From assembly GCF_017795745.1 (NCBI RefSeq), contig NZ_CP059067.1:4898001-4962000 (forward strand): DNA of 64,000 bases, given 5' to 3'. Positions within the stretch are counted from its first letter, which is position 1. Every line of letters begins with the position of its first letter. Made by a program: the position numbers and the translations under genes. The notes below the pieces were generated by a model. The model saw nothing but the letters and a program-made list of their open reading frames with translations, was not told where the DNA came from and ran no database searches. Of this stretch, positions 11,074-21,804 are shown one piece after another. The stretch comes from Rhizobacter sp. AJA081-3 (GTDB lineage: Bacteria > Pseudomonadota > Gammaproteobacteria > Burkholderiales > Burkholderiaceae_C).

Positions 11074-12981
11074 TCAGGCAGCGTCCAGCGGCAGATCTTC
11101 TGTCTGAGCGATCACTACCGCGTTGCGCCCCCCATTCTTGGCGGCATAGAGCGCCGCGTCGGCCCGTTCCAGCAGTGCGTCGGCAGATTCGGCCATCTGG
11201 GCGCCGGCCACACCGATGCTGACGGTGAAGCGCACTTCACCTGAAGGCCCGATCAGCCGCGCCGCGTCGATGGCGTTGCGCATGCGCTCTGCCACCTGAC
11301 GCGCCTGGGCCAGCGTGGCGCCGGGCAGCACGGCGACGAATTCCTCGCCGCCCACGCGGCCAAGGCGGTCGCGCTCCCGCAGGCCCGCGGCCAGCACGCG
11401 CGACGCGTGACGCAGCACCTGGTCGCCCACCGCGTGCCCGTGGCTGTCGTTGATGCGCTTGAAATGGTCGATGTCGATCATCAGCACGGCGAGCGCCACT
11501 TGATCGCGGTGCGCCCTCTCGACAGCATCGTTCGCAAAAGCCATCAGCGCGCGGCGGTTGGCCAGGCCGGTGAGATCGTCGGTCGAGGCCAGGTTCTGAA
11601 GGTGGCGGGCTTGGCGGAACTTGCGCACCGCCACCGTGAAGACGGCCGCTAGCAGGATGACGAAGAGCACCAGCGCCACGGCCTGCGTCTGGCGCAGGCG
11701 CTGTCCCTGTTCGTTGAGCTGCCGCAGCGCCGAGATGTCGTCCGCGTCGCGGGAGCGATTGAACTGCATGCGCAACCGTGCCGATTGCTGGGACACCCGC
11801 AGTTCCTGGAGCTGCCCCTGGATGGCACGTTCGTCGGCCAGGGCCAGGTAGGCCTCGCGCCAGCGGCCGAGCTGGCGCAAGGCCGTCGCACGCACGTTCA
11901 ACCACAGGGCGAGGGTGGGTTGATCACCGCGCTTTCGCAGGGCCTGCTCGACGCGCTCCAGCTCCGCGTTGGCCTCGGCGGCACGGCCCAGGGCAACCAG
12001 GGCCTCCGCCCGGGTAACCACGTTGACCTCGTACTGACGAGGGTCGGTGGCACGATCCAACTTCCCGAGCGCTCGATCGGCATAGGCCAGCGCCTCTTGC
12101 GCACGTCCGAGCTTCAGCTGCGAGACGGCGATGGCGTGTTCGGCGTAGGAAACTCCGATCGCGTCACCGAGTCTTCTGCTGGCCTCGGTGACCTCCTCGA
12201 AGCTGCGGATGGCTTCGGCCCATTGCTGCTGTGCCTGCTGGCTCTGGCCGATGCCGAAGCCATAGACAGCGCTGTCGAAGGTGGCCCCGCGCTGGCGTGC
12301 GGCGGAATACAGCGTCTGCAGCAGGCGCTTCGCCTCGTCGACGTCACCGACACGGCGGTAGTGGTTGGCAATGTGTCCGAGGCACAGCGTGTGGTCGAGT
12401 GCAGGGCCCTGGTTCTTGAGCTGTTCGCAGGCAGAGATCAGGTCCTGCTGAGCGATGTCCCAATCGCCACTGCGGGAGCGGTGTACGCCGCGTTCCATCA
12501 GCACCAGGCCGCGGATGCCGGCATCGGCCGGCTGCGCTGTGAGCGCGAGAAGCGCCTCGAACTCGGCGCGGCCGGCCTCTTTCTCCCCAATCTCGACCAG
12601 CATGCCCGCGCGGCAGGCGCGCAGCCGAAGCCAGGGCTCGCGTGCTGGCGAGTCCGGCCTGGCGGCCGCAGTCTCCAGCCCGGCGTGGGCGACGGCGAGG
12701 GCCTGGGAGGCGTCGACATCCGTCAGGACGCGGCATTCGGCCTCGTCGACCGTCAGCCGCAGATCGAGCCGATTCTGAGCCAAGGCCTCGCGACGCAGCG
12801 ATCGCAGCGTGGCCAGGCCGCGTTGTGGGTCGACCCCTGCTTCCTGGCGTGCCGCCATCACCCGCTCGGCCAGCCCGCCGCCATTCGCGGTGGCGGCAGC
12901 CGCCCACAGGGCAAGCCCAAGCCCTGCAAGCGCCCGCTTGCAGCAGATGCTGCGGATCGCCACGGATACAGGTACGGGCAT
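11074..12981 (-). CDS. Diguanylate cyclase with periplasmic TPR-like sensor domain
   Basis: The predicted 635-residue protein would make cyclic-di-GMP from two GTP. A signal or anchor sequence (about 13-32) leads into a helical TPR-like region (about 35-400) predicted to be periplasmic. A membrane helix (about 433-452) is followed by the GGDEF domain with the active-site form GGEEF (544-548). RERD at 535-538, five residues before it, is an intact product-inhibition I-site, so activity with feedback control is likely. The start ATG at 12981 precedes the basic/hydrophobic leader. The sensed ligand is unknown. It is convergent with gyrB; the 134-bp gap holds a 6-bp GC stem at 10960-10975. Confidence 0.88.
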   Translation of the reverse strand: MPVPVSVAIRSICCKRALAGLGLALWAAAATANGGGLAERVMAARQEAGVDPQRGLATLRSLRREALAQNRLDLRLTVDEAECRVLTDVDASQALAVAHAGLETAAARPDSPAREPWLRLRACRAGMLVEIGEKEAGRAEFEALLALTAQPADAGIRGLVLMERGVHRSRSGDWDIAQQDLISACEQLKNQGPALDHTLCLGHIANHYRRVGDVDEAKRLLQTLYSAARQRGATFDSAVYGFGIGQSQQAQQQWAEAIRSFEEVTEASRRLGDAIGVSYAEHAIAVSQLKLGRAQEALAYADRALGKLDRATDPRQYEVNVVTRAEALVALGRAAEANAELERVEQALRKRGDQPTLALWLNVRATALRQLGRWREAYLALADERAIQGQLQELRVSQQSARLRMQFNRSRDADDISALRQLNEQGQRLRQTQAVALVLFVILLAAVFTVAVRKFRQARHLQNLASTDDLTGLANRRALMAFANDAVERAHRDQVALAVLMIDIDHFKRINDSHGHAVGDQVLRHASRVLAAGLRERDRLGRVGGEEFVAVLPGATLAQARQVAERMRNAIDAARLIGPSGEVRFTVSIGVAGAQMAESADALLERADAALYAAKNGGRNAVVIAQTEDLPLDAA

Positions 12982-13150
12982 GGCTCGACTCTAGCGGCGC
13001 GCGGGTCTCAAGGGCGGCGAGCTGCTCGCCGCGATGCGAGTACTTTCCCTCGGGAGTTTCGCCTGGAGGGCATCGACTTCTTCAGCCCCCTCACTGCACG
13101 TGGTCCGTCGGGCGCCCTGCGGGTTCTTCGAGTGCGAGGGGCCAGGCGGA

Positions 13151-14323
<1,173 letters not shown>

Positions 14324-14415
14324 GTCGGGGCGCGATTCGCAGTCGGGTCTTCGGCGCTTGGGTCCAATGTCTGAAGTGCATCCTCGACACGGACTGAGCT
14401 GTGTCAAGACATCGT

Positions 14416-16788
14416 TCAGCCGGTGTCGTTGTCAGAGAACTTCTGCGCACCGACGGCCTGCACGTATTCCCGAGTGAAGCCGGGAAACAAGGCGAAGATC
14501 CTGCCGTCGGCCGCGCGGTACCAGCTGCGGCAACCCGCCCACACCGATTGACCGAGCCGCGCCTGCAGCGCCGCGTTCGAGGCGCGCATCACCTCGTCCT
14601 TCACCTCGATCCAGCACAGCCCGCGCCGCCGCAGTTCCCGCATCGCCCGCACCGCCCAGCGCACGCCGGGCTCGATGAAGAGCAACGTGGAGGTGTGGCC
14701 GGTGGCGGTGTTCGGGCCGAGCATGAGCCACAGGTTCGGGAAGCCGGCCACCATCAGGCCCAGGTGCGCCTGCGGGCCGTCGCGCCAGGCATCCGCCAGG
14801 CGCTGCCCGCCGCGGCCGCGGATGTCGAGGTGGGCAAGCGAATGTTCGACGTCGAAGCCGGTGGCGCAGACCAGCACGTCCAGCGCGTGCTCGCGGCCGT
14901 CGGTGGTGACGATGCCTTGCGGCGTGACGCGCGCGATCCCATCGGTGACCAACGCAACGTTCGGCTGAGCCAGCGCGCGGTAGTAGTCGTTCGAGTAGAT
15001 GATGCGCTTGCAGCCCAGCGAATAGGTCGGCCGCAGCTTTGCGCGCAAGGCCTCGTCGCTCACCTGGTGCCGCAGCAGCGCCTCGGCGCTGCGCAGCATG
15101 CCGCGCCGTGCCAGCGTGCCCTCGTCGAAGCCGCGCCGGCCCCATTCGAGGAAGAGGTACCAGAGCGTGCGCACCGCCTTCGCGTAGGGCGGCAGCCTGG
15201 CGAGCGCGCGGTCGATCGCGCCATAGCGGCGGTCCAGGCGCGGCAGCACCCAGTTGGCGGTGCGCTGGAAGACGGAGAGTTCCGCTGCCTTCTCGGCCAG
15301 CGGCGGCACGAGCTGCGAGGCGGTGGAGCCGGTGCCGATCACGCCCACCCGCTGGCCCCCGGCCTCGAACCATGGATCCCAGCGCGCCGAATGGAGCACG
15401 CGGCCGGCGAAGCTGTCGATGCCGGGGATGTCGGGCAGGCGCGGTCGTGACAGCGGCCCGGTGCTGCAGACGAAGTGCCTCGCGCGCAGCATGCGGCCGT
15501 CGTCCAGTGCGATGCGCCAGCGGCTGTCGGCGTCGTCAAAGATCGCACTGACGATGCGCCGGCCGAAGCGGATGTGCGGCAGCACGCCGAAGCGCTGCGC
15601 CACGTCCTGCATGTAGGCCTGGATCTCGGGGGCCGCGGCGAATCGCCGCGTCCAGCGCGGGTTAGGCGCGAACGAGAAGGAGTACAGCGGCGCCGGCACG
15701 TCGACATGCGCGCCGGGGTAGCGGTTGTCCCACCAGGTGCCGCCCAGGCCGGCGGACTGCTCGATGACGACGAAGTCGGCGAAGCCGGCTCGGCGCAGCT
15801 GCACCGACATGCACAGGCCCGACATGCCCGCGCCGAGGATGACCACCTCGCGTTGTTCGACTGCATCGCTCGTGTGCGCCGAGGTGGCGAAGAGCGCGAG
15901 CCGCGCGATCGCGTCGTCGGCACTGGCCAGGGCGCCGCCATGCAGCTGGAAGACGTGCCAGCGCTGCGGCGTGATCTCGCAGCGCACGCTCACGCCGGCG
16001 GCCTGCAGCGCGTCGTGCAGCTGCACGGCCTGGTCGTGCAGCAGCTCGTCGGTGCCGGCCTGGATCAGCACCGGCGGCAGGCCGCGCAGATCGGCCTTCA
16101 GCGGCGAGGCCCAGGGGTGCGTGGCGGCGGTGTCGCGCAGGCACAGGTCAGCGCAGGCGCGGGCCCAGGCCACGCTGAGCATGGTTTCCCCGGGCGGTTC
16201 GCGTGCCGGTGCGCCCGCCATCGTCATGTCGGCCCAGGGCGACAGCAGGAGCAGCGCGGCCGGCAGCGGCTCGCCCGCATCGCGCAGCGCGATCGCCAGC
16301 GCCAGCGCGAGGCCGCCGCCCGCGGAATCGCCGCCCACCACCACGGGGCCGTCCGCGCGCAGCGCACGGTAGGCGGCCAGCGCATCGTCCACGGCCGAAG
16401 GGAAGGGGTGCTCGGGCGCCAGGCGGTAGTCCGCCGCGAACAAGGCCATGCCCGTCGCGCCGGCCAGCCGCGCGGTGAGTGCGCGGTGCGTCGCGGGCGC
16501 GCCGAGGCAGTAGGCGCCTCCGTGCAGGTAGAGCAGCGTGCCGGATCGCGTGGGCGGCAGGGGCGGGCGCACCCACTCGCCGGGCACGCCGCCGAGCGTC
16601 GCAGCCTCGAACACGCTGCCGCGCGGCACCAGCGAGAGTTTCGACAACACACCGAGCCAGCGGCGCTGCAACGGGATCGGCACGCGTGCCGAGAAGACCG
16701 GCTTGAGCAGGGACTTGAGCATGCCGCGCAACAAGGCAGCGATCACGGTCTCGATGCCGCCTCGCGGTGGAAAGTGTTCGATCGTCAT
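14416..16788 (-). CDS. Fused alpha/beta-hydrolase and Baeyer-Villiger monooxygenase
   Basis: One uninterrupted frame of 790 residues joins two enzymes. Residues 1-300 are a hormone-sensitive-lipase-type esterase: HGGAY oxyanion motif (89-93), nucleophile GDSAGG (Ser155), and likely Asp247 and His278 completing the triad. Residues 312-790 are a flavin monooxygenase: FAD site GAGMSG (319-324), GGTWW (349-353), the Baeyer-Villiger fingerprint FAGRVLHSARW (460-470, fitting F-x-G-x3-H-x3-W) and NADPH site GTGSTA (485-490). The expected chemistry is oxidation of a ketone to an ester or lactone and its hydrolysis within one polypeptide. All catalytic residues seem intact. The ATG at 16788 is chosen as the start of hydrolase homology. 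The substrate is unknown. It is divergent from the hybrid histidine kinase. Confidence 0.85.
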   Translation of the reverse strand: MTIEHFPPRGGIETVIAALLRGMLKSLLKPVFSARVPIPLQRRWLGVLSKLSLVPRGSVFEAATLGGVPGEWVRPPLPPTRSGTLLYLHGGAYCLGAPATHRALTARLAGATGMALFAADYRLAPEHPFPSAVDDALAAYRALRADGPVVVGGDSAGGGLALALAIALRDAGEPLPAALLLLSPWADMTMAGAPAREPPGETMLSVAWARACADLCLRDTAATHPWASPLKADLRGLPPVLIQAGTDELLHDQAVQLHDALQAAGVSVRCEITPQRWHVFQLHGGALASADDAIARLALFATSAHTSDAVEQREVVILGAGMSGLCMSVQLRRAGFADFVVIEQSAGLGGTWWDNRYPGAHVDVPAPLYSFSFAPNPRWTRRFAAAPEIQAYMQDVAQRFGVLPHIRFGRRIVSAIFDDADSRWRIALDDGRMLRARHFVCSTGPLSRPRLPDIPGIDSFAGRVLHSARWDPWFEAGGQRVGVIGTGSTASQLVPPLAEKAAELSVFQRTANWVLPRLDRRYGAIDRALARLPPYAKAVRTLWYLFLEWGRRGFDEGTLARRGMLRSAEALLRHQVSDEALRAKLRPTYSLGCKRIIYSNDYYRALAQPNVALVTDGIARVTPQGIVTTDGREHALDVLVCATGFDVEHSLAHLDIRGRGGQRLADAWRDGPQAHLGLMVAGFPNLWLMLGPNTATGHTSTLLFIEPGVRWAVRAMRELRRRGLCWIEVKDEVMRASNAALQARLGQSVWAGCRSWYRAADGRIFALFPGFTREYVQAVGAQKFSDNDTG

Positions 16789-16978
16789 CGGCCGCGCAGC
16801 TCCATGTGCGGCGCGATCATCGCACCCGATCCGCATCGGCCCTGATGCCGCGCAGATGCGCGGCGTGACGGAGGTGGCAGGCTTCGTCCGTGCCGATGCC
16901 CTCCCCGGTACCGATAATTCGCGTGGGCAGGGAGGGCTCCGCGCTGGTGGCCCCCGCAGCCTCGAAAGGATCTCCCGC

Positions 16979-19888
16979 TTGCAAGCCCCTGTGGCCGGCC
17001 TCGAGGCCGAACTGGACGCGGCCCGGCTGCGTCTGCACCACGATGCCACGCCGAGCTCGGTGGCTGCGGCAGCACTGGCCGGGCTGGTGCTCGCGATGCT
17101 GCTGCGGCCGACCGTGCCGGCCGATGTGCTGGTCGGCTGGCTGGCCGCGCTGGCCGCGGCGCTGTTGCTGCGCATGCTCGTGCGCCGTGCCCACGGTCTC
17201 GCCGGCGACGCCGTGCCTGCGTCGACCTGGATGTTCCGCTATCGCGCCGGCTTCCTGATCCACGGCCTGGTGTGGCTGATGCTCGGCCTGGCGGCGGCCG
17301 AGCATCTGGACACGAGCCAGGCCGGACTGGTGATGATCGTCTTCGCGGCGATGAGTGGCGGAGCGCTCGTCACCTCGGCGTTCGACCGGCTGGCCGGAGC
17401 GCTGTTCGCGCTGCCGGCTCTGGTGCCGGTGCTGCTGCGCCTGCTCGCCGGGGGCGGCCCGGCCGTGCGGGGCGTGGCCGCGGCGATCGCGATCTTCATG
17501 GTGGTCATGCTGATCGTCGTCGGACGGCAGAAGCGCGCCGTGTTCGACATGGTGCGCGCGCAGCTGGCCGAGCGCACGCGCGCCTCGGATGCCGAACAGG
17601 CGCGGCGCGAGCTGGCCGACCAGACGGAGCTGCAGCGGCAGCTGCTGCGCACCACCAGCCAGGGCTACTGGTTCATCGACACCGAGGGCCGCACGACCGA
17701 TCTGAACGCGGCCATGTGCAAGCTGCTGGGCCACCCGCGCGAGGCGGTGATCGGCCGTGCGGCACGCGACTTCTTCGACGACGAGGGCCGCGCGGTGCTC
17801 GACCGCGAGCTGCAGCGGCGCCGCAGCGGTGCGGCCGGCGCCTACGAGGTCGACATCGTGCGCCCCGACGGTTCGCGGGTGCACTGCCTGAACAATGCCA
17901 CCCCGCTGTTCGGAAGCGACGGGCGCAGCGTGGGCTCGGTGGGGCTGTGGACGGACATCACGGCGCAGAAGCTGGCCGAGCAGTGGCTGCGCACGCACGA
18001 GTGGCTGGTGAATGCCGTTACCGACCCGGTCAGCGTGATCGGCGGCGATCGTGCCTACCTGATGGTCAACGACGCCTGGTGCCAGGCCACCGGCCTGGCG
18101 CGCGAGGCGGTCGTCGGCCGCCCGGTGGCGCAGGTGCTGGGGCCGGGGCGCTTCAACCCCGAGCACGCCCAGGCGCTCGACGAGGCCTTCGCGACGCGCA
18201 CCGAGCGCCGTGTGCTGTCGCGCGTGCACATGCAGGGCCGCGGCGAACGGCTGCTCGAGTCGATCTACTACCCGCACCTGGACGTGGCCAGCGGCGTCAA
18301 CTGCGTCGGCGCGTTGTCGCGCGACATCACGGTCGAAGAGCGCGCCATGCAGCTGCTGCAGGCCAGCGAGACCGAGCAGCGCGCCTTGCTCGAGGCCTTC
18401 CCCGGCTTCATCGCGGCGGTGAATGCCGAGCACCGCTACACCTATGTGAACAGCCGGCTGTCTGCTGCGTTGGGCCGCCCGGCGCACGACATCGTGGGCC
18501 GCCACGCGCGCGATGTGCTGGGCGAGGCGGCCTACACCCTGGTCGCATCGGAGGTCGAACTCGCCCGGCGCGGCGAGACGGTGCGCAGCGAACGATCCTA
18601 CCCGGCCACCGCCGACCGGCCACAGATCGACCTCGAGGTATCGCACGTGGCCGGCCCGCTGGCCGCCGACGGCACGCAGCGCTTCTACGTGTTCGGCGTG
18701 GACATCACCTCGCGCAACCAGGCCCTGGCAGCCCTGACGGCGGCGCGCGACGAGGCCGAGCGCGCCAATCGCACCAAGTCGCAGTTCCTCGCGCAGATGT
18801 CGCACGAGCTGCGCACGCCGATGAACGCCATCGTCGGCTTTGGCCAGCTGCTCGAGAACGATCCGCAGCAGCCGCTGGCCGCGCACCAGCGCCGCTACGT
18901 GCAGGAGATGCTGCGCGCGGCCAGCCACCTGCTGGGGCTGATGAACGAATTGCTCGACCTCGGCCGCATCGAGGCCGGCCACCTGACGGTGGACGTGCTC
19001 AGCGTGCCGCTGGCCGGGCTGGCCGACGAGTGCCTGGCGCTGGTGCGGCCGCTGGCCCAGCCGCGCCGGGTCGTGCTGCATCCGGCCTCAGTGGGTGATC
19101 TGGCGGTGGCGGCCGACCCGACGCGCCTGCGCCAGGTGCTGCTCAACCTGCTGGGCAACGCGGTCAAGTACAACCGAGTCGGCGGCGAGGTACGGCTCGC
19201 GGCGCGCCGCGAGGGCGCCGAGGTGCTGCTGTCGGTGCATGACACCGGCCCGGGCATCGCCGCGCGCGACCTGGACCGCCTGTTCCAGCCCTTCGAGCGG
19301 ATCGGCGCCGAGCACAGCGGCATCGAGGGCGCCGGCATCGGCCTGGCGCTGAGCCAGCGTCTCGTGCACGCGATGGGCGGGCGCATCGGCGTGAACAGCG
19401 AGCCAGGCCGCGGCAGCATGTTCTGGGTGGCGCTGCCGGTGGCCGAGCCGCCCTTGCCCAGCACGGTGCCTGCCGTTGTGCTTCCTTCACTGGACGGCGT
19501 GGCGCGCTCGTCGGTGCTGTACATCGAGGACAACCCGGTGAACGTGGCGCTGATGGAAGCCATGCTCGCGCGGCTGCCCGGCGTGGCACTGCGCTGCGCG
19601 GCACTGCCGCTCGATGGCCTGCGCATGGCCGCCGAGTCGCCGCCCGCGCTGATCCTGCTGGACATCCAGATGCCCGGCATGGATGGCTTCGAGGTGCTCG
19701 CGCGCCTTCGCTCGCGCCGCACCACGGCGCACATCCCGGTGGTGGCGGTCAGCGCCAACGCGCTGCCGGGCGACGTCGAAGCCGCGACGAAGGCCGGCTT
19801 CGCCGCCTACCTGACCAAGCCACTCGGCCTGGAGGAACTGCTGCTCACGGTGCAGCGCATGCTGCGCGAGTCGGCCGCGGGCAGCTGA
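16979..19888 (+). CDS. Membrane-bound PAS hybrid histidine kinase with receiver domain
   Basis: The N-terminal part has several hydrophobic segments (six or so). Three PAS-like domains follow, opening around SQGYWFIDTEGRTTDLN, TDPVSVIGGDRAYLMVN and FPGFIAAVNAEHRYTYVN. The HisKA box is FLAQMSHELRTPMNAI (phospho-acceptor about His609), then an HATPase domain with NLLGNAVKYN and DTGPGIA. The C-terminal receiver has YIEDNPVN and ILLDIQMPGMDG (acceptor about Asp895). The TTG start is preferred because AAGGA lies 8 bases upstream; an ATG at 16856 without a ribosome-binding site would give 1,010 residues. No separate response regulator is adjacent, so output must pass to an HPt or regulator elsewhere. 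It is divergent from the hydrolase/monooxygenase gene. Confidence 0.85.
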   Translation: MQAPVAGLEAELDAARLRLHHDATPSSVAAAALAGLVLAMLLRPTVPADVLVGWLAALAAALLLRMLVRRAHGLAGDAVPASTWMFRYRAGFLIHGLVWLMLGLAAAEHLDTSQAGLVMIVFAAMSGGALVTSAFDRLAGALFALPALVPVLLRLLAGGGPAVRGVAAAIAIFMVVMLIVVGRQKRAVFDMVRAQLAERTRASDAEQARRELADQTELQRQLLRTTSQGYWFIDTEGRTTDLNAAMCKLLGHPREAVIGRAARDFFDDEGRAVLDRELQRRRSGAAGAYEVDIVRPDGSRVHCLNNATPLFGSDGRSVGSVGLWTDITAQKLAEQWLRTHEWLVNAVTDPVSVIGGDRAYLMVNDAWCQATGLAREAVVGRPVAQVLGPGRFNPEHAQALDEAFATRTERRVLSRVHMQGRGERLLESIYYPHLDVASGVNCVGALSRDITVEERAMQLLQASETEQRALLEAFPGFIAAVNAEHRYTYVNSRLSAALGRPAHDIVGRHARDVLGEAAYTLVASEVELARRGETVRSERSYPATADRPQIDLEVSHVAGPLAADGTQRFYVFGVDITSRNQALAALTAARDEAERANRTKSQFLAQMSHELRTPMNAIVGFGQLLENDPQQPLAAHQRRYVQEMLRAASHLLGLMNELLDLGRIEAGHLTVDVLSVPLAGLADECLALVRPLAQPRRVVLHPASVGDLAVAADPTRLRQVLLNLLGNAVKYNRVGGEVRLAARREGAEVLLSVHDTGPGIAARDLDRLFQPFERIGAEHSGIEGAGIGLALSQRLVHAMGGRIGVNSEPGRGSMFWVALPVAEPPLPSTVPAVVLPSLDGVARSSVLYIEDNPVNVALMEAMLARLPGVALRCAALPLDGLRMAAESPPALILLDIQMPGMDGFEVLARLRSRRTTAHIPVVAVSANALPGDVEAATKAGFAAYLTKPLGLEELLLTVQRMLRESAAGS

Positions 19889-19909
19889 GCCGCGGCGCGC
19901 GGCGGGGAT

Positions 19910-21670
19910 TCAGTCGTCATGCCGGCCGGGGTGCCGGCTCGGGCGGCACCGCCAGCTGGCGGCGGATTCGACGTCGCCGTGGCCCTTGTAGCGCGCCACG
20001 CTCGGGTAGGGGCACAGGGGCCGCGTGCGGGTCGGCGCCCAGCTGGCCGGCAGCTCGGCATTGACGCCGCCGGCGTTGCCCGCACCGCGCGCGCTCGCCA
20101 CGATGCTGCCCGGCGCGCGGCCCTGCTCGACCCAGGCCACCAGCGGGCCGAGGAAGTCGGCCTGGTCGGTGGCCGGGCCGCCGCTGCAGTGGCCCATGCC
20201 AGGCACGCGGTACAGCCGCGCGAAGTCTTCGGGGTCGCCGCCGGTCTCGCGCGCCAGGCCGCGGTACCAGGCCTCGGTGTCGGACACCGAGAAGATCGGG
20301 TCGCTGACGCCGTGGTAGACCATGATCTTCGCGCCGCGCCGGCGCAGCGTGGACAGGTCCGACGGGTTCGGCGGCGTCATGAACGCCATCGCCGACTCGG
20401 TGAAGGTGGCATTGGTGGCGCGCAGTTCGGCCAGCGTGGCGTCGATGTCCAGGCCGAGCGAGAAGGCCGGGCCGTTGCTCAGCGCCAGCGTCGACGGCGG
20501 CACCTTGAAGATCACGCCGACCGCGCCCGAGTCGAGCGCCAGCGGCGCGGTGAACTCCCAGAACGGGATGCCGCCGGCACCCAGACCGCTGTCGAACGGG
20601 AAGCCGGCGTAGAAACGTTCGCCGTTGGCCGTGGTCGCGCCGCTGAAGATCGGCGCGATGGCCGCCTTCTGCGCGGGCGTGAGGCAGCTGCCGTCGCGTG
20701 CGCCGGGGCAGGTGGGCACATCGCGTGTGAAGCTGAAGACCTTCTGGCAGGCCCGCGTGTCCTGCACCAGGCCATCGGCCGCGCCGTCCAGCGCATCGCA
20801 GCGTGCCAGCACCGCGTTCGCCACCGTTCTGCGCTCGGCCGCGGTGAAGGCGGTCTCCAGGCCGGCCGGCGTGGACGGGTCGGCCGTGGCCACGGTGGCG
20901 TAGCGCTGCGCGCCGAAGATGTTGGCCAGTGCCGCCAGCGGCAGCCGGTAGCCGGGCGCGCCGGCGAGGTAGCCGTCGTAGTCGTTCGGATAGCGCGCCG
21001 CGGCCACCAGGGTGTGGCGCCCGCCGTTCGAGCAGCCGCCGAAGTAGGAGCGGTCCGGCGCCTTGCCATAGGCCGCGGCGATGAGCTTCTTGGCCATCGG
21101 CGTGAGCGTGCCGACGGCCTGGTAGCCGTAGTCCAGCCGCGCCTGCGGGTCCAGGCCGAAGGCCGGGCCGCCTTGCGCGAGCGTGTGGCCGGCGTCGGAG
21201 CTGAGCACGGCAAAACCCTGCAGCAGCGCATGGGTCAGCGGGCCGCCGCCGAAGCTGCCGGTGGCGGGCACCACGTTGCCGTCGATGCCGCCGTTGCCCT
21301 GGTGGAAGAAGCGGCCGTTCCAGGACAGGGGCAGGCGCATCTCGAAGGCGATGGCGTAGGTCTTGCCATCGACCGGGCTGACGCGCTCATTCATCTTGCC
21401 CGTCACGCGGCAGTGTTCGGCCACCGGCTGGCCGGCCAATGCGAGCGTGCCGGCGGGCACGGTGGTGCTGCCGGTGATCACCGTGTTCGGCAGCCCGGCG
21501 GCGCGTGCTGCGAGCTCTTCGCAGGTGCCGGCCAGCGCGGCCGGCGTGGCCGCGGCGAGTTGCGGCAGTCGGCTGCGCCCTTGTCCGTCGGCAACGGCCG
21601 GGAAGGCTGCCAGGCCCAGCGCCGCTGCGGTGATACTGCTGGCCAGGCCGAGGGGGGTCGATCGCTTCAT
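19910..21670 (-). CDS. Tannase/feruloyl esterase family protein, secreted
   Basis: The 586-residue protein has a Sec-type signal peptide (1-27, ending AVADG) and the tannase/feruloyl esterase fold. The nucleophile motif is GCSNGG (212-217, Ser214 with the adjacent Cys213), and GMGHCSGG near the C-terminus supplies the paired His and Cys of the family's CS-D-HC arrangement. It probably hydrolyses aromatic (gallate, ferulate or related) esters outside the cytoplasm; relatives include mono(hydroxyethyl)terephthalate hydrolases, so the substrate is open. The ATG at 21670 is preceded by AGGAG at good spacing. It is divergent from a MarR regulator with an inverted repeat between them. Confidence 0.85.
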   Translation of the reverse strand: MKRSTPLGLASSITAAALGLAAFPAVADGQGRSRLPQLAAATPAALAGTCEELAARAAGLPNTVITGSTTVPAGTLALAGQPVAEHCRVTGKMNERVSPVDGKTYAIAFEMRLPLSWNGRFFHQGNGGIDGNVVPATGSFGGGPLTHALLQGFAVLSSDAGHTLAQGGPAFGLDPQARLDYGYQAVGTLTPMAKKLIAAAYGKAPDRSYFGGCSNGGRHTLVAAARYPNDYDGYLAGAPGYRLPLAALANIFGAQRYATVATADPSTPAGLETAFTAAERRTVANAVLARCDALDGAADGLVQDTRACQKVFSFTRDVPTCPGARDGSCLTPAQKAAIAPIFSGATTANGERFYAGFPFDSGLGAGGIPFWEFTAPLALDSGAVGVIFKVPPSTLALSNGPAFSLGLDIDATLAELRATNATFTESAMAFMTPPNPSDLSTLRRRGAKIMVYHGVSDPIFSVSDTEAWYRGLARETGGDPEDFARLYRVPGMGHCSGGPATDQADFLGPLVAWVEQGRAPGSIVASARGAGNAGGVNAELPASWAPTRTRPLCPYPSVARYKGHGDVESAASWRCRPSRHPGRHDD

Positions 21671-21750
21671 GATCCGTCTCCTGCTGCTGAGGGGCTCAGC
21701 GAGATCGGTATCGTACTTATCGAATATCAACCGACAGTTCCCGGACTTAC

Positions 21751-21767
21751 CCTGATGGCAAATCAGG
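21751..21767. promoter_or_regulatory. Inverted repeat between tannase-like gene and marR, candidate operator
   Basis: CCTGAT (21751-21756) and ATCAGG (21762-21767) form a perfect 6-bp dyad around a 5-base spacer. The 17-bp size and central position in a 134-bp divergent gap fit a MarR-family dimer site. Confidence 0.5.
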
Positions 21768-21804
21768 AAATGGTTAACAGACTGACCTTGTAGCGCACCG
21801 GCCG

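Noticed and set aside
16817-19081. A 754-codon minus-strand frame opposite the hybrid kinase
   Set aside because: The opposite strand carries clear PAS, HisKA, HATPase and receiver motifs in order.
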